DNA of 64,000 nucleotides. It comes from Liolophura sinensis. Taxonomy: Eukaryota; Mollusca; Polyplacophora; Chitonida; Chitonidae. A program made the position numbers and the translations under genes. Below are positions 12,601 through 21,523 of this stretch, one piece after another (position 1 is the first letter of the stretch; each line of letters begins with the position of its first letter). Below the pieces are notes generated by a model. That model did no database searches, was not told the origin of the DNA, and was given only the letters and a program-made list of their open reading frames with translations. The stretch covers positions 12,953,338-13,017,337 of the forward strand of contig NC_088302.1 of the NCBI RefSeq assembly GCF_032854445.1, read 5' to 3'.

Positions 12601-14074
12601 TTCTTCAACTCCTTATCCCAACCTGATGGTCATTCAAAAAAATCAAAATAAACACAAACACATCCTTTCATTTGAGTAGCACTGCAAAACTGTCACAGCT
12701 GTTTGTTGTTCACTCTCTTCTGAGATGCACATAGTGAAAAACAGATTCTTAAATGAACTCATGTCATACACTCTGCCACCCCATGTTACAACCTAAACTT
12801 TACAGCCAATTGCTGGCCAAGATATTTGTCTGAGATAATATGCATTGATATTTTGTTACAATGTATAAAGAAAAACGAAAGCCACAAGGATAGAATACAC
12901 GTATATAAATGAATTAATGAATACATATAATGTGACATGATATATCAATATGAGATATTTCATTTCTTACCCCTAGGAGCTGTTCACCAATGCGGTAGCT
13001 GTGAGTTCAAATCCAGCTCATGCTGGCTTCCTCTCTGGCTGTACATGGGAAGGTCTGCCAGCAACCTGCGGATGGCTGTGGGTTTAAACCGGGCTCTGCC
13101 TGGTTTCCTCCCACCATAATGCTGGCCACCATTGTATAAGTGAAATATTTCAAATAAATCAAATAATCTCTTACCCGACTTTATAAGTCCAGACTGCACA
13201 GCTTTTTGCAGGTCTGACACACGTACACTTGGCTTCAGTATTTCCTCCTGAAAAAAAAACACAAACATGCCACTTCATATCTGAAAGTGTCAACGGTGGT
13301 TCCCTTTTAAATGTTACTAGGAGCAATATATGTGTCTAGTAGCAGACAGACACAGACAGTAGCAGACAAAAAATGTCCCATTATGATGAAATGGTGAAAA
13401 ATAGATTCACACTTTACAAAAGCAGTGACACATAAACTGTCATAATAAATACTATAGGTGTCAGCTTTATTTAACATAGCATAACACTTGAATGATAATA
13501 TATGAATCTGTATGCATGTATTAGATTGCATTTAGATACAGTGTACTGCAGCTCTCCCATTGGTGGTATGCTGATGCACAGAGGTAAGGTCTACTTGGAG
13601 CTATAGTTCTCTGTCTCTCAGCTCACCAGAAGAGTACACCCTACTGTATCTGGATTGCACTGTGAATGAAGGTGAAGAATTAAACTGAAGATAAAACTTA
13701 AAATTTAATATGGGGTTGCCATGACTGATGGTTAGAGAAACACTCTTCATTTTCCTGCCTTCTAAAAGGCAGAGATTGTCAGGGGAAGAATGATAATAAT
13801 TGATCTGTATGGTGTGTAATGACTTGAAAGAGGGAGGGGTGGACTGGTGCGAACATAAAAAAGCGAACATAGTCATTCAGAACTAACAGCTGATCCAGTG
13901 GGACTGTATTGCACTTCAAAATGAAACTGAATACATGGGTTGAATGATCGAATGAATCTAGCGCTGTGTAAATGTACGTACCTCGGCAGCATCCTGTAAA
14001 TCCGAATAGAGCTTAGAATTTCTCAGCTCCTTCACCAGGTTTGTGATTAAAGAATGATGCGACATCTCCATCAT
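3681..14074 (-). CDS. TBC1D19: TBC1 domain family member 19, 12 of its exons (3' part off the left edge)
   Basis: TBC-domain protein of the Rab GTPase-activating family; its target GTPase is not shown by the sequence. Coding exons in transcript order: 14074-13982, 13247-13175, 12622-12495, 12172-12098, 10903-10840, 9987-9888, 8979-8919, 7881-7770, 6719-6607, 6068-5994, 5012-4950, 3843-3681. All junctions are GT..AG and phases chain to 373 codons plus one base. Family-diagnostic stretches: SWEKRILKSLNSMCTEL-like at residues 100-115 (here NWEKRILKSLNSMCTEL), RPVYAPKDFLEV (exon 6), IIQIPLKVKSIHEL (exon 7), VSLRAVLW at the start of the TBC domain (exon 9), YYEQLKAYVMHHDLLVDNL (exon 10), TATNDDHYFVFEDFLYQ (exon 11), KSYIRGKLG and YPPNGVIPFHGFAMY (exon 12). 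The start ATG at 14074 matches the family N-terminus. The human protein is about 526 residues, so roughly 150 C-terminal residues lie left of position 1. Identification is from remembered family sequence, not a search. Confidence 0.93.
6205..6606 (-). repeat. Tandem copies of the end of TBC1D19 exon 9 with its donor (about 10, ~41 nt)
   Basis: The last bases of exon 9 (plus strand CACATCTGTCACCTCCACCC, true border at 6607) recur about ten times across intron 9. On minus each unit reads roughly GGGGTGGAGGTGACAGATGT then GGTAAGTGGAG, so several copies keep a usable GTAAGT donor. Spacing is about 41 nt with length variation. The copies nearest the exon are the best preserved. Confidence 0.88.
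9288..9445 (+). mobile_element. SINE fragment, diverged, with internal deletion
   Basis: Head GGACTCCTTGGCCTAGTAGT and AATGACCCAGAATCTTCTCA are recognisable, and the end keeps AAGTGAAATATTGACTATGG. Much of the body is missing. TBC1D19 intron 6. Confidence 0.65.
9519..9796 (+). mobile_element. SINE copy, full length
   Basis: Head CAGTTGGTTAGCGCGC to tail GAGTACGGCGTAAAACACC and (AAAT)n, flanked by TCATAAATCC on both sides. It lies in TBC1D19 intron 6, about 90 nt before exon 6 numbering on plus (9888). Confidence 0.92.
10432..10620. mobile_element. Partial relative of the 19851-20557 element
   Basis: Shares ACAATTTTATATTGG, CTCAGTAT, TTCCAGCAGATTTTC, TTTTAGGGC and AGCTATGGCAG in the same order. 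TBC1D19 intron 5. Confidence 0.65.
10940..11680. repeat. 22-nt minisatellite in TBC1D19 intron 4
   Basis: About 32 units of CTCATGTCAACAGGCAGATT-type sequence (22 nt), with variants CAAGCAGACACTCTCA and TTTCAACAGGCAAATTCTCA that repeat in blocks, so a higher-order pattern exists. It stops about 100 nt upstream of the exon 5 acceptor (10904-10905). I found no splice site or exon sequence in the unit. Confidence 0.9.
11845..12082 (+). mobile_element. SINE copy, diverged
   Basis: GTGGCCTGGTGGTTAATGTG to CAGCATAAATCACCTATAAT. Body motif GGAAGGTCTGCCAGTAACC is kept. TBC1D19 intron 4, immediately beside exon 4. Confidence 0.8.
12976..13168 (+). mobile_element. SINE copy, 5' truncated
   Basis: Starts at GCTGTTCACCAATGCGGTAG, keeps the B box (GAGTTCAAATCC) and ends at AATAAATCAAATAA immediately next to the exon 2 donor of TBC1D19 (13173-13174). 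Confidence 0.85.
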
Positions 14075-14766
14075 ACTCGTACAGATTAAATCTCACTCCC
14101 ACGTTGAAGAAATTCTCAAGTGTACCCACAGTCCGGTCCAAACTCCCGCGATAATTTTAGTATTTATCAGCCTAGTCCCATTATACATCCGTAGCAACCG
14201 CCTTAACTGTGCTCAATCAAAGCGTTACTACAACTGAAAATCTCCCATCTTTGAAGCAAAAACATTACTATAACCTGTGCACATGTAGAAGCTATGAAAA
14301 GATGCTTTTAGACAGTCATATAAACGGAAATTTGATTACTGTAAACCCTTCGTTCAACTGCGAACATTTACGTTAGCGACCGCGGGCACCAACTCCGTAC
14401 GCGCCACAACAAATTCAAACAACTTAACAAAACTATGACTCAATAAACAGAGGAGCAATAAATAACTCTTTTAAAGGGTTTGATGTTCTACTGATATGTG
14501 TTCGTGTATTTATCTAATTGATAGTTATTTTTATAATTTATTTTCAGCTCATAAACAAGCGCGATTGTATTTAAATATGAAAGTATTGTAACTAATTGTT
14601 CGTGTTTTTGTTTAGTGGCGGATTTTCTTGTTTTTGTGCATTGGCGCCATGCTGATCTCAACCAAACCGATGAGCAGTGGAAGCTGGAGAGAGCCTGGCG
14701 TTTTAAACTCCGCTGCAGCGAAAATGTGAAAACATCGAAATTTGTTGGGAACAACAGAGCAGAATA
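14075..14766. promoter_or_regulatory. Divergent promoter interval between TBC1D19 and ANAPC11
   Basis: The two ATGs point away from each other 692 nt apart, so their promoters must lie here or within the 5' leaders. The middle (14360-14410) is locally CpG-rich (GTTAGCGACCGCGGGCACC, TACGCGCCACAAC). No TATA box is obvious. Call by position only; no initiation site is shown. Confidence 0.55.
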
Positions 14767-17700
14767 ATGACTTCTGGAATGAAAGTGACCGTCAAGAGTG
14801 AGCCATTAGTATCTTTACGTAGATATTTGAGTCCATCATCCAACTGTTCAAATTTTTGCATTTCTACTCTTGTACTTTTACTAGTTAGGTGCAATATCTG
14901 CTTTTCACGCATTATCACGTGCTATTTTAGTGCACCTTAATAATTGTTACTTAACTAATGCATATAATTTGTACTACAACGTATGCTACCGTACCGGAGT
15001 CTGTCTGTGTCAAATGAGAAGTACACGAAAAAACAACATCTTCTGGATTATGTGTGGGAGATATGATCTGAAGTAACTTCAAATAATTCAGCGGAGTGAA
15101 AACAGCAATACCAAAGAAAAAAAAGCTAGTGGTCTACAAAAAATACTATACTATTAAGAGTATGACTTATTTTGTATTATAAACAGTGCAGGATAGAAAG
15201 ATTGAGTAAATCTGTAATATCAATACCTAACTAAGTATACACATCAGGGGAACTTTTATTAAAAACACTGAGGTTTTATCCCACCATAATGCTGCCTGTT
15301 GCCGTATGTAAAGTGAAATATTCTGGAGCTGCATTGAACTCCAGTCAAATAATTAAATAAGTAAATGTATTAAAAATCCTGTCCTGAAAATCTATGGTGG
15401 GATGTTATAAATTAACATCATCAGGTTTAGCGCAAAAATTTGAGTTAAACATTTCTGTTCGCATGTTAACTGCATGACTAATTCACCTATGTGGCAATTT
15501 TCAGTTCATCACATTATAAATTGTCTGAGTCCAGATTTCTTAGCTACATCATCAGATCCGCAGTGGTAGTTAAATATGTGACGTATCAAGGCTAATGGTC
15601 GTTCAGAATTTTCTTATTATGAGCAAATGACAATTTAATTTTTCACAATTGTTTACCCAAAGACAATTTCGTTATGTCTCAAATTTGGAGTGTCAACTTT
15701 GCTAAGAAATAATCAGTAGTCTGCTGTATGTATGTGTATGTATGCTTGTGGCCCAAGTCAGAATGTTCACCTATTGTGATCCATTTGAATACATGTACCA
15801 AGGATAGGAATAATACTTGCCATTAGAAAGGTCAACACTGTCACAGTTACAGCTCATGTTAAAATAAAAACTATGGGACCCAAAAATTTGTCCAAGTTAA
15901 GAAGCTATACCAGTTTATTCAAAATGAAATATTCTTGAGTATCGGTACTGCATTAAATACCAATTAATGAAATTTAAGTAAATGCTGAAGGATGAAACAT
16001 TTAACAGTGCAAGACTAAAACTGCATCTATTATTTATGAATGTTTATATTTATTTGTTTCTTTTATCTTTTTCATTCCCAAACCAACAATGCTTGATGTG
16101 CTTTGAACTGATTGTGGTCCTTACAGGGTATGTATTATTTGCTCACTATTGATCTATTTGAGGTTTCAATTTGATTGCAAATAGAACCTGTCTGGAGATT
16201 GTGATGGAAACAAGTTCTGGCCATTGAAAATCAAAAAAACACCAAATATTTATATTTCATGGTATTAGTTTTGGCTCACTATATATTAACATGAATAAAG
16301 CATTCATTCAAAGTTATTCTCAGATGTTGATTGAGCCATTTGAACTCCAATTTGATAGCATCCTATGCAGTTTTAAGCTGGTGAAGGTTCTCTCCATGGC
16401 CAAGCTATGTATACTGCTTCTGTGCAGAGTACTGCCCCTTGACAAGTCAGATCACTGTTCCAAATCCTGCGTCCTGCTATGGTTTGGTGAGAATGGTGAG
16501 GTGTGTTTACCTCTGAGTCCTCCTCATAAAAATGGTATTGACGTATTGAAAATGGTATTGACATGTAGAAGTATATATAAAGTGAACATATAATCTGCCA
16601 CTATATAAATATACATAAAAAAAATGATTTAGAACACAGTTAACAGAAAAATATGTAAAAAATTCTATGAAGTTTTGAAAGCCGAAAAGATGAAGTTCTG
16701 CATGGCACTGACAGACACTTCACTCCGAGTAGCCATGCTATAGAAGCCCTTATGAACTTGACCAATAACTAGCGCTGAAAGCGTTATGTGATGATTGGCT
16801 GTCACGTCAAATCACCTATGAGCTCTCTCTCTTATTTTCTCATTGTCACATGAATACTGAGGGTGCGAGAGAGCTAGGTCTTGTGACGTCACTCTAGATA
16901 GCTATAACATGGCAAAATGGTGTCCCCAAATAAGTAGCTAGGCACTGACGATAGTTTGATATTTATTTTGTTGATAAGCAGTGTAGACTTTTTAAAAATA
17001 TTTTTAGAACATTTCTGGAATACTGCTTTATTAATTAATTCAGCTTTAGAGGCTGACTTTATGTTCACTTTAAATAAATTCATGTTATTATAGTATGTTA
17101 TCACCTGTCTGATATATACACAACAAAAGTATTGCCTGTTGCAGTCGCATAGCGGTGGCTGCTTGGCGATGGATTGCAAATGATGAGAACTGTGGGATAT
17201 GTCGGATGCCGTTTGATGGATGCTGCCCGGATTGTAAATTGCCTGGGGATGACTGTCCACTGGGTAAGATGTTGACATTAACAGATTGTACCCAATGTTT
17301 GTTGTTTAATTAGTGCCGTCAAAAAGTTTCCAGAATGTTAATTCCATTCCTGAGGCCCTCAATGGCTTTTATGACTAAAGTGTTGTTCTATAGTCATAAC
17401 TGATCAGTGCCTAACTATTGAAGTTTCAGACATTGTTTGTGCATGTAACAGGAAAGCAATGGGCTGGGATAGTAGATGAACCGTCCCATGAAAGTGTAAA
17501 GCTCTCACTATTTGAGGGGCCTTGGTGAGAATGAACAGTAAACTACGATGTGGATGTCCTAGAATTGTTTTTGTGGATTGTACAGTTTAACGCTCATTCT
17601 ACACCACCATATGGTCGTGGGTTTCCACTGGGCTGTGCCCAAAGCATGGTTTTCTCTGACGTATAATAATTGAGTACGGCATAAAACCCCAATCAGATAA

Positions 17701-18067
17701 ATTAAAAAATTAATAAAATGCTTGGAATAAGTTGTGATCAGCTTTGACATCTATTTTTAGCTGCATGTCATTTACCCAGTGGACATGTAGGAACGATATT
17801 CAAAATTCAATTAGTTTGTACATGTACCATAATATCAAGTGTTGAATGATTCTGTTGTAAGCAAAGAGTAAAATAAGCAGTTAATTTATATTATTACTTA
17901 GTATATGTGTAAAGGTATGAAGTAACATTTATGTCTTTGTTCTGGTTTCAGTGTGGGGCCAGTGTTCCCATTGCTTCCACATGCACTGTATAGTGAAGTG
18001 GCTGAACTCGCAGCAGGTGCAGCAGTTGTGCCCCATGTGCAGGCGCGAGTGGAAGTTTAAGGAATGA
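14767..18067 (+). CDS. ANAPC11: Anaphase-promoting complex subunit 11 (RING-H2 finger)
   Basis: Catalytic RING subunit of the APC/C ubiquitin ligase; with the cullin subunit APC2 it recruits E2 enzymes in mitosis. Exon 3 (17952-18067) and most of exon 2 (to 17263) are unmistakable: [58 protein letters not shown], then REWKFKE and TGA at 18065-18067. The zinc-binding Cys/His set is complete. Exon 1 is probably 14767-14797 ([10 protein letters not shown]; family proteins begin MKVKIK, so the second ATG at 14779 may be the true start), with donor A|GTGAG. The link between exons 1 and 2 is unresolved: the family segment IK-x-WNG before VA-x-W is not found, and joining exon 1 to the AG at 17144 gives a TAG codon. 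A microexon in the 2.3 kb between, or a different first exon, would solve it. The C-terminal 70 residues are certain; the N-terminus is not. Confidence 0.9.
15270..15365 (+). mobile_element. SINE 3' fragment
   Basis: CCCACCATAATGCTGCCTGT, GTGAAATATTCTGGAGCTGC and CAGTCAAATAATTAAATAAG match the SINE 3' half. ANAPC11 intron 1. A second short tail lies at about 15925-15970. Confidence 0.7.
16581..17069 (-). mobile_element. TTAA-flanked inverted-repeat element (MITE), copy 1
   Basis: The ends AGTGAACATA... and ...TATGTTCACT are complementary; TTAA follows on the right (17070-17073) and a decayed ATAA precedes on the left. The right 150 nt is the reverse complement of the left part of copy 2 at 24479, for example TCTGGAATACTGCTTTATTA against TAATAAAGTAGTATTCCAGA. 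It lies in ANAPC11 intron 1 just before exon 2. No coding capacity; piggyBac- or Kolobok-type by target site. Confidence 0.8.
17600..17712 (+). mobile_element. SINE 3' fragment
   Basis: ATATGGTCGTGGGTTTCCAC to GAGTACGGCATAAAACCCCA. ANAPC11 intron 2. Confidence 0.75.
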
Positions 18068-18369
18068 TTGAGACTATTCGAACATGAAATAGATGTTTTG
18101 ATAACGGATAATATGTCAGTGAATCAAAAGAAATTGAGAAAGGTTTATATAGGGATTGTGATATGAAGTACCTTTTGGTTCATGGATATATGTACATATA
18201 AGTAGATCAGTGAACAAAATTGAATCAGTAACTTTTAACATGAAGAGTAAACTTTGCAAACGAACCTGTACAAGGTGTTTAAAAACTGGAAAAAAAAGAG
18301 ACTTTTAGGAAGAGAGACACCAAATGAACGGTGAAGTCATGTGAATGGAAATGAGCCATTTCAGAAACG

Positions 18370-19215
18370 AGGATGTGCATTGTGGTTTATGGAGTTATGA
18401 GACAGGCCAACATGTCGTAGAGAAGAAATGAGGATGTGCATTGTGGTTTATGGTAGTTATGAGACAGGCCAAGATGTCGTAGGGAAGAAACGAGGATGTG
18501 CATTGTGGTTTATGGTAGTTATGAGACAAGCCAACATGTCCTGGAGAAGAAATGAGGATGTGCATTGTGGTTTATGGTAGTTATGAGACAGGCCAAGATG
18601 TCGTAGAGAAGAAACGAGGATGTGCATTGTGGTTTATGGTAGTTATGAGACAAGCCAACATGTCCTGGAGAAGAAATGAGGATGTGCATTGTGGTTTATG
18701 GTAGTTATGAGACAGGCCAACATGTCCTGGAGAAGAAATGAGGATGTGCATTGTGGTTTATGGTAGTTATGAGACAAGCCAACATGTCCTGGAGAAGAAA
18801 TGAGGATGTGCATTGTGGCATGACAGTTATGAGACAGGCCAACATGCCCTGGGGAAGAAATGAGGATTTACATTGTGGTTTATGGTAGTTATGAGACAGG
18901 CCAACATGTCCTGGAGAAGAAATGAGGATGTGCATTGTGGTATGACAATTATGAGACAGGCCAACATGTCGTGGAGAAGAAATGAGGATTTACATTGTGG
19001 TTTATGGAGTTATGAGACAGGCCAACTTGTCGTGGAGAAGAAATGAGGATTTACATTGTAGTTTATGGTAGTTATGAGACAGGCCAACATGCCCTGGAGA
19101 AGAAATGAGGATGTGCATTGTGGTTTATGACAGTTATGAGACAGGCCAACATGTCCTGGAGAAGAAAGGAGGATGTGCATTGTGGTTTATGACAGTTATG
19201 AGACAGAGCAGCAAT
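18370..19215. repeat. ~62-nt minisatellite downstream of ANAPC11
   Basis: About 14 units of 'GAAATGAGGATGTGCATTGTGG TTTATGGTAGTTATGAGACAGGCCAACATGTCCTGGAGAA' (split here for length) start about 300 nt after the ANAPC11 stop. No polyadenylation signal was noticed between stop and array, so the array may be in the 3' UTR. It shows no exon-border sequence. Confidence 0.9.
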
Positions 19216-19227
19216 TCCTGGACTTAC

Positions 19228-19475
19228 TTATGGCCTGCGTGCCCTAATGGTTAGCTTGATAGAGCATCATAATAACTCAGCAGCCCCCCCACCAATGCGA
19301 CTGCTGTGAGTTCATGTCCAGCTCATGCTGGGTTCCTCCTTGGTCATATATGGGAAGGTCTGCTAGTAACCTGCAGATGGCTGAGGGTTAGGCCGGGCTC
19401 TTTCTTCCATAATGCTTGCCGCTGTCATGTAAATGAAATATTCTTTAGCATAGTGCAAATCAAATAAATAAACCA
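19228..19475 (+). mobile_element. SINE copy, near full length
   Basis: GGCCTGCGTGCCCTAATGGT through the B-box region (GAGTTCATGTCC) to CAAATCAAATAAATAAACC. It follows the ANAPC11 downstream minisatellite directly. Confidence 0.82.
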
Positions 19476-19850
19476 ATCAACTAGTCTTCAGTTTGCTCCA
19501 TGGTCCTGTCAGACAAGCTGTATTTGACAGAAAAAATGTGATAATGCCCAGTATAGCTCTCGCTGGTTGTGCTCCAATGTAATTTTCATCAAGATGTTTA
19601 ATCAAGTCTCCATGCAGTCCCAGTCAAAAACATACATAAATAAAAATTAAAACCAACATGTTGAGTGTACTGGTTTTACTATCCATATTTTATTTATTTC
19701 TGTGACGAAACTCAAAATAATTTAATTTGCGAAAAGAAGACACAGTGTATGTATACACACACTTTCTTGTCATAGGACTGAAAAATTGTTAAGTATGTGT
19801 GTGATGTAATACTCAAGTGCACATATACCGAACCAAAATATAAACATGAA

Positions 19851-20557
19851 GCAATTTTATATTGTTTTTTCTCAGTATTTAAGTAAAAGAAAGCTAAACT
19901 ACGAAGTAAGGTTCATCATACAACTGAAAATTATGCGTGAAAATACTTTCATTTGTTTTCTTCGATTTTTTGGAGGGTGTTCAAAGGCGTTCAAATGTTT
20001 GAATACGAAAATGGGCTTTAAGAGCCTTACTGACTGTATCCAAGAACTCTCACATCACATCAACTTTTTTTCTTGATGTTCACCAGAAAGAAAGAAAGAA
20101 TTTTTAGGAACATTATTTCAGTAATCTTTTACTCATGAGTAAATAGTTATTCCAACATTCAGTGTCATGATTAGAGCTCAAACAACTTCATGTGACATCA
20201 GAGTTCCTGAACTCTGATAGTATGGACCATAAAGCCCACCTACGAATTAAAATGTTTGAAAGACTAACTCTTTTCACAAACATCTAAAACAATAAATGAA
20301 AGTATATTTATGCATAGTTTTAAGTGGTCTATTTAGCGATTTTTAGAGGTCTTTTCCTTTAAATAACGTATGAACTCAACAATCAGGGTAAGTATTCATT
20401 ATCAACTGTGGCTTCAATTTCCAGCAGATTTTCACATTTTAGGGCTATAATCCAGGAACTATGGCAGCGTGAAAACAAAGTGGTCTGTAATCACAGCTCC
20501 TGGATTATTGCCCTAAAATGTGAAAATCTGGAGGAAATTGAGTCAATATAAAATTGC
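19851..20557. mobile_element. Inverted-repeat element with 14-bp ends and an internal hairpin
   Basis: GCAATTTTATATTG at 19851-19864 and its exact complement at 20544-20557 bound the element. Inside, CAGATTTTCACATTTTAGGG (from 20424) pairs with CCCTAAAATGTGAAAATCTG (from 20512). A relative lies at 10432-10620. It lies between the ANAPC11 and DIS3L 3' ends. Confidence 0.72.
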
Positions 20558-21523
20558 CTCGTGCGGTCATATTTTTTTTAGTATACATACTAATATCACA
20601 TCCTAAAATGTAGATATGAAAGTGATATTCAGTTAGCATGTACATGTTAAATACAGTAATGATAAATCAGATTGAAATACTTATTTTTTTTACATATCCC
20701 AAAAATATATTTTTGGAGATGTTCTGCTTATTGACAAATCACTATATTTTCCCTTTATTTACAGTTTCAAAATTAATACAATTTTAACGTAAGTGAAATA
20801 TTATATGTACTATATAAATAAAGCTTGTTATACACAAGAGCTTAAGGCTCAAGTCAACATGTATCTTTGTACCAACTGTTTGCAAACCAGACATACTAAT
20901 GAAGCTTAATTTTTTTGTTTAAAAAAATAACATTTGTTTTTGAACATGATTTTTGATGTCATGTACACGTAGGTAAACCCTTTTGTAGAGTACTTGTACA
21001 AATTCTCACTATATTTCACCTAAAGTTTAGCATTTCTCAAGTCACACCTTTTGTTTTGTCCTGATTGTTTCACGTATCTTTTTTTGTGAAGTTAGATTAA
21101 TTTTCCATCAGCAAAAGTATCATTTTATGATTTTCACGTGCCTGTGAAAGCGTATTTTTACATACCAAACTTTAGGTGAAATACAATATGATCGCTCGCT
21201 TGAACCAGACTGATTTCATTGCTTATAAGGTTGCATTACTGGAATGCCATACCAAAAACATCCCATTCCGTCATAGCCCATGGACACCCTGCCAATCAGT
21301 ACTTGACTTCTATTGAGTGGCAAGGCGAGAATAAGGTCTAAAGATTAGAAGTAAGAGCCCTAGAGGTCCTGATCAAGGTATACATGTACCTGGGGTGTAG
21401 CACTCTTTCCTATCACCTTTAATAAAGCAATCTGACATTTGACCAATCATCTCTTTTGGGCTTTTTGCGGAGTTTCTTGTCCCAATCTGCGTTTTACACT
21501 GTACAGTAAGGTGGATGATCAGT

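Larger units (their letters stand above)
18068..21523. other. Convergent 3' interval between ANAPC11 and DIS3L
   Basis: Holds the 62-nt minisatellite, a SINE and the 707-bp inverted-repeat element. AATAAA on plus occurs in the SINE tail near 19465 and near 20290. On minus a candidate DIS3L polyadenylation signal (TTTATT on plus) lies near 20755. Nothing else recognised. Confidence 0.5.
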
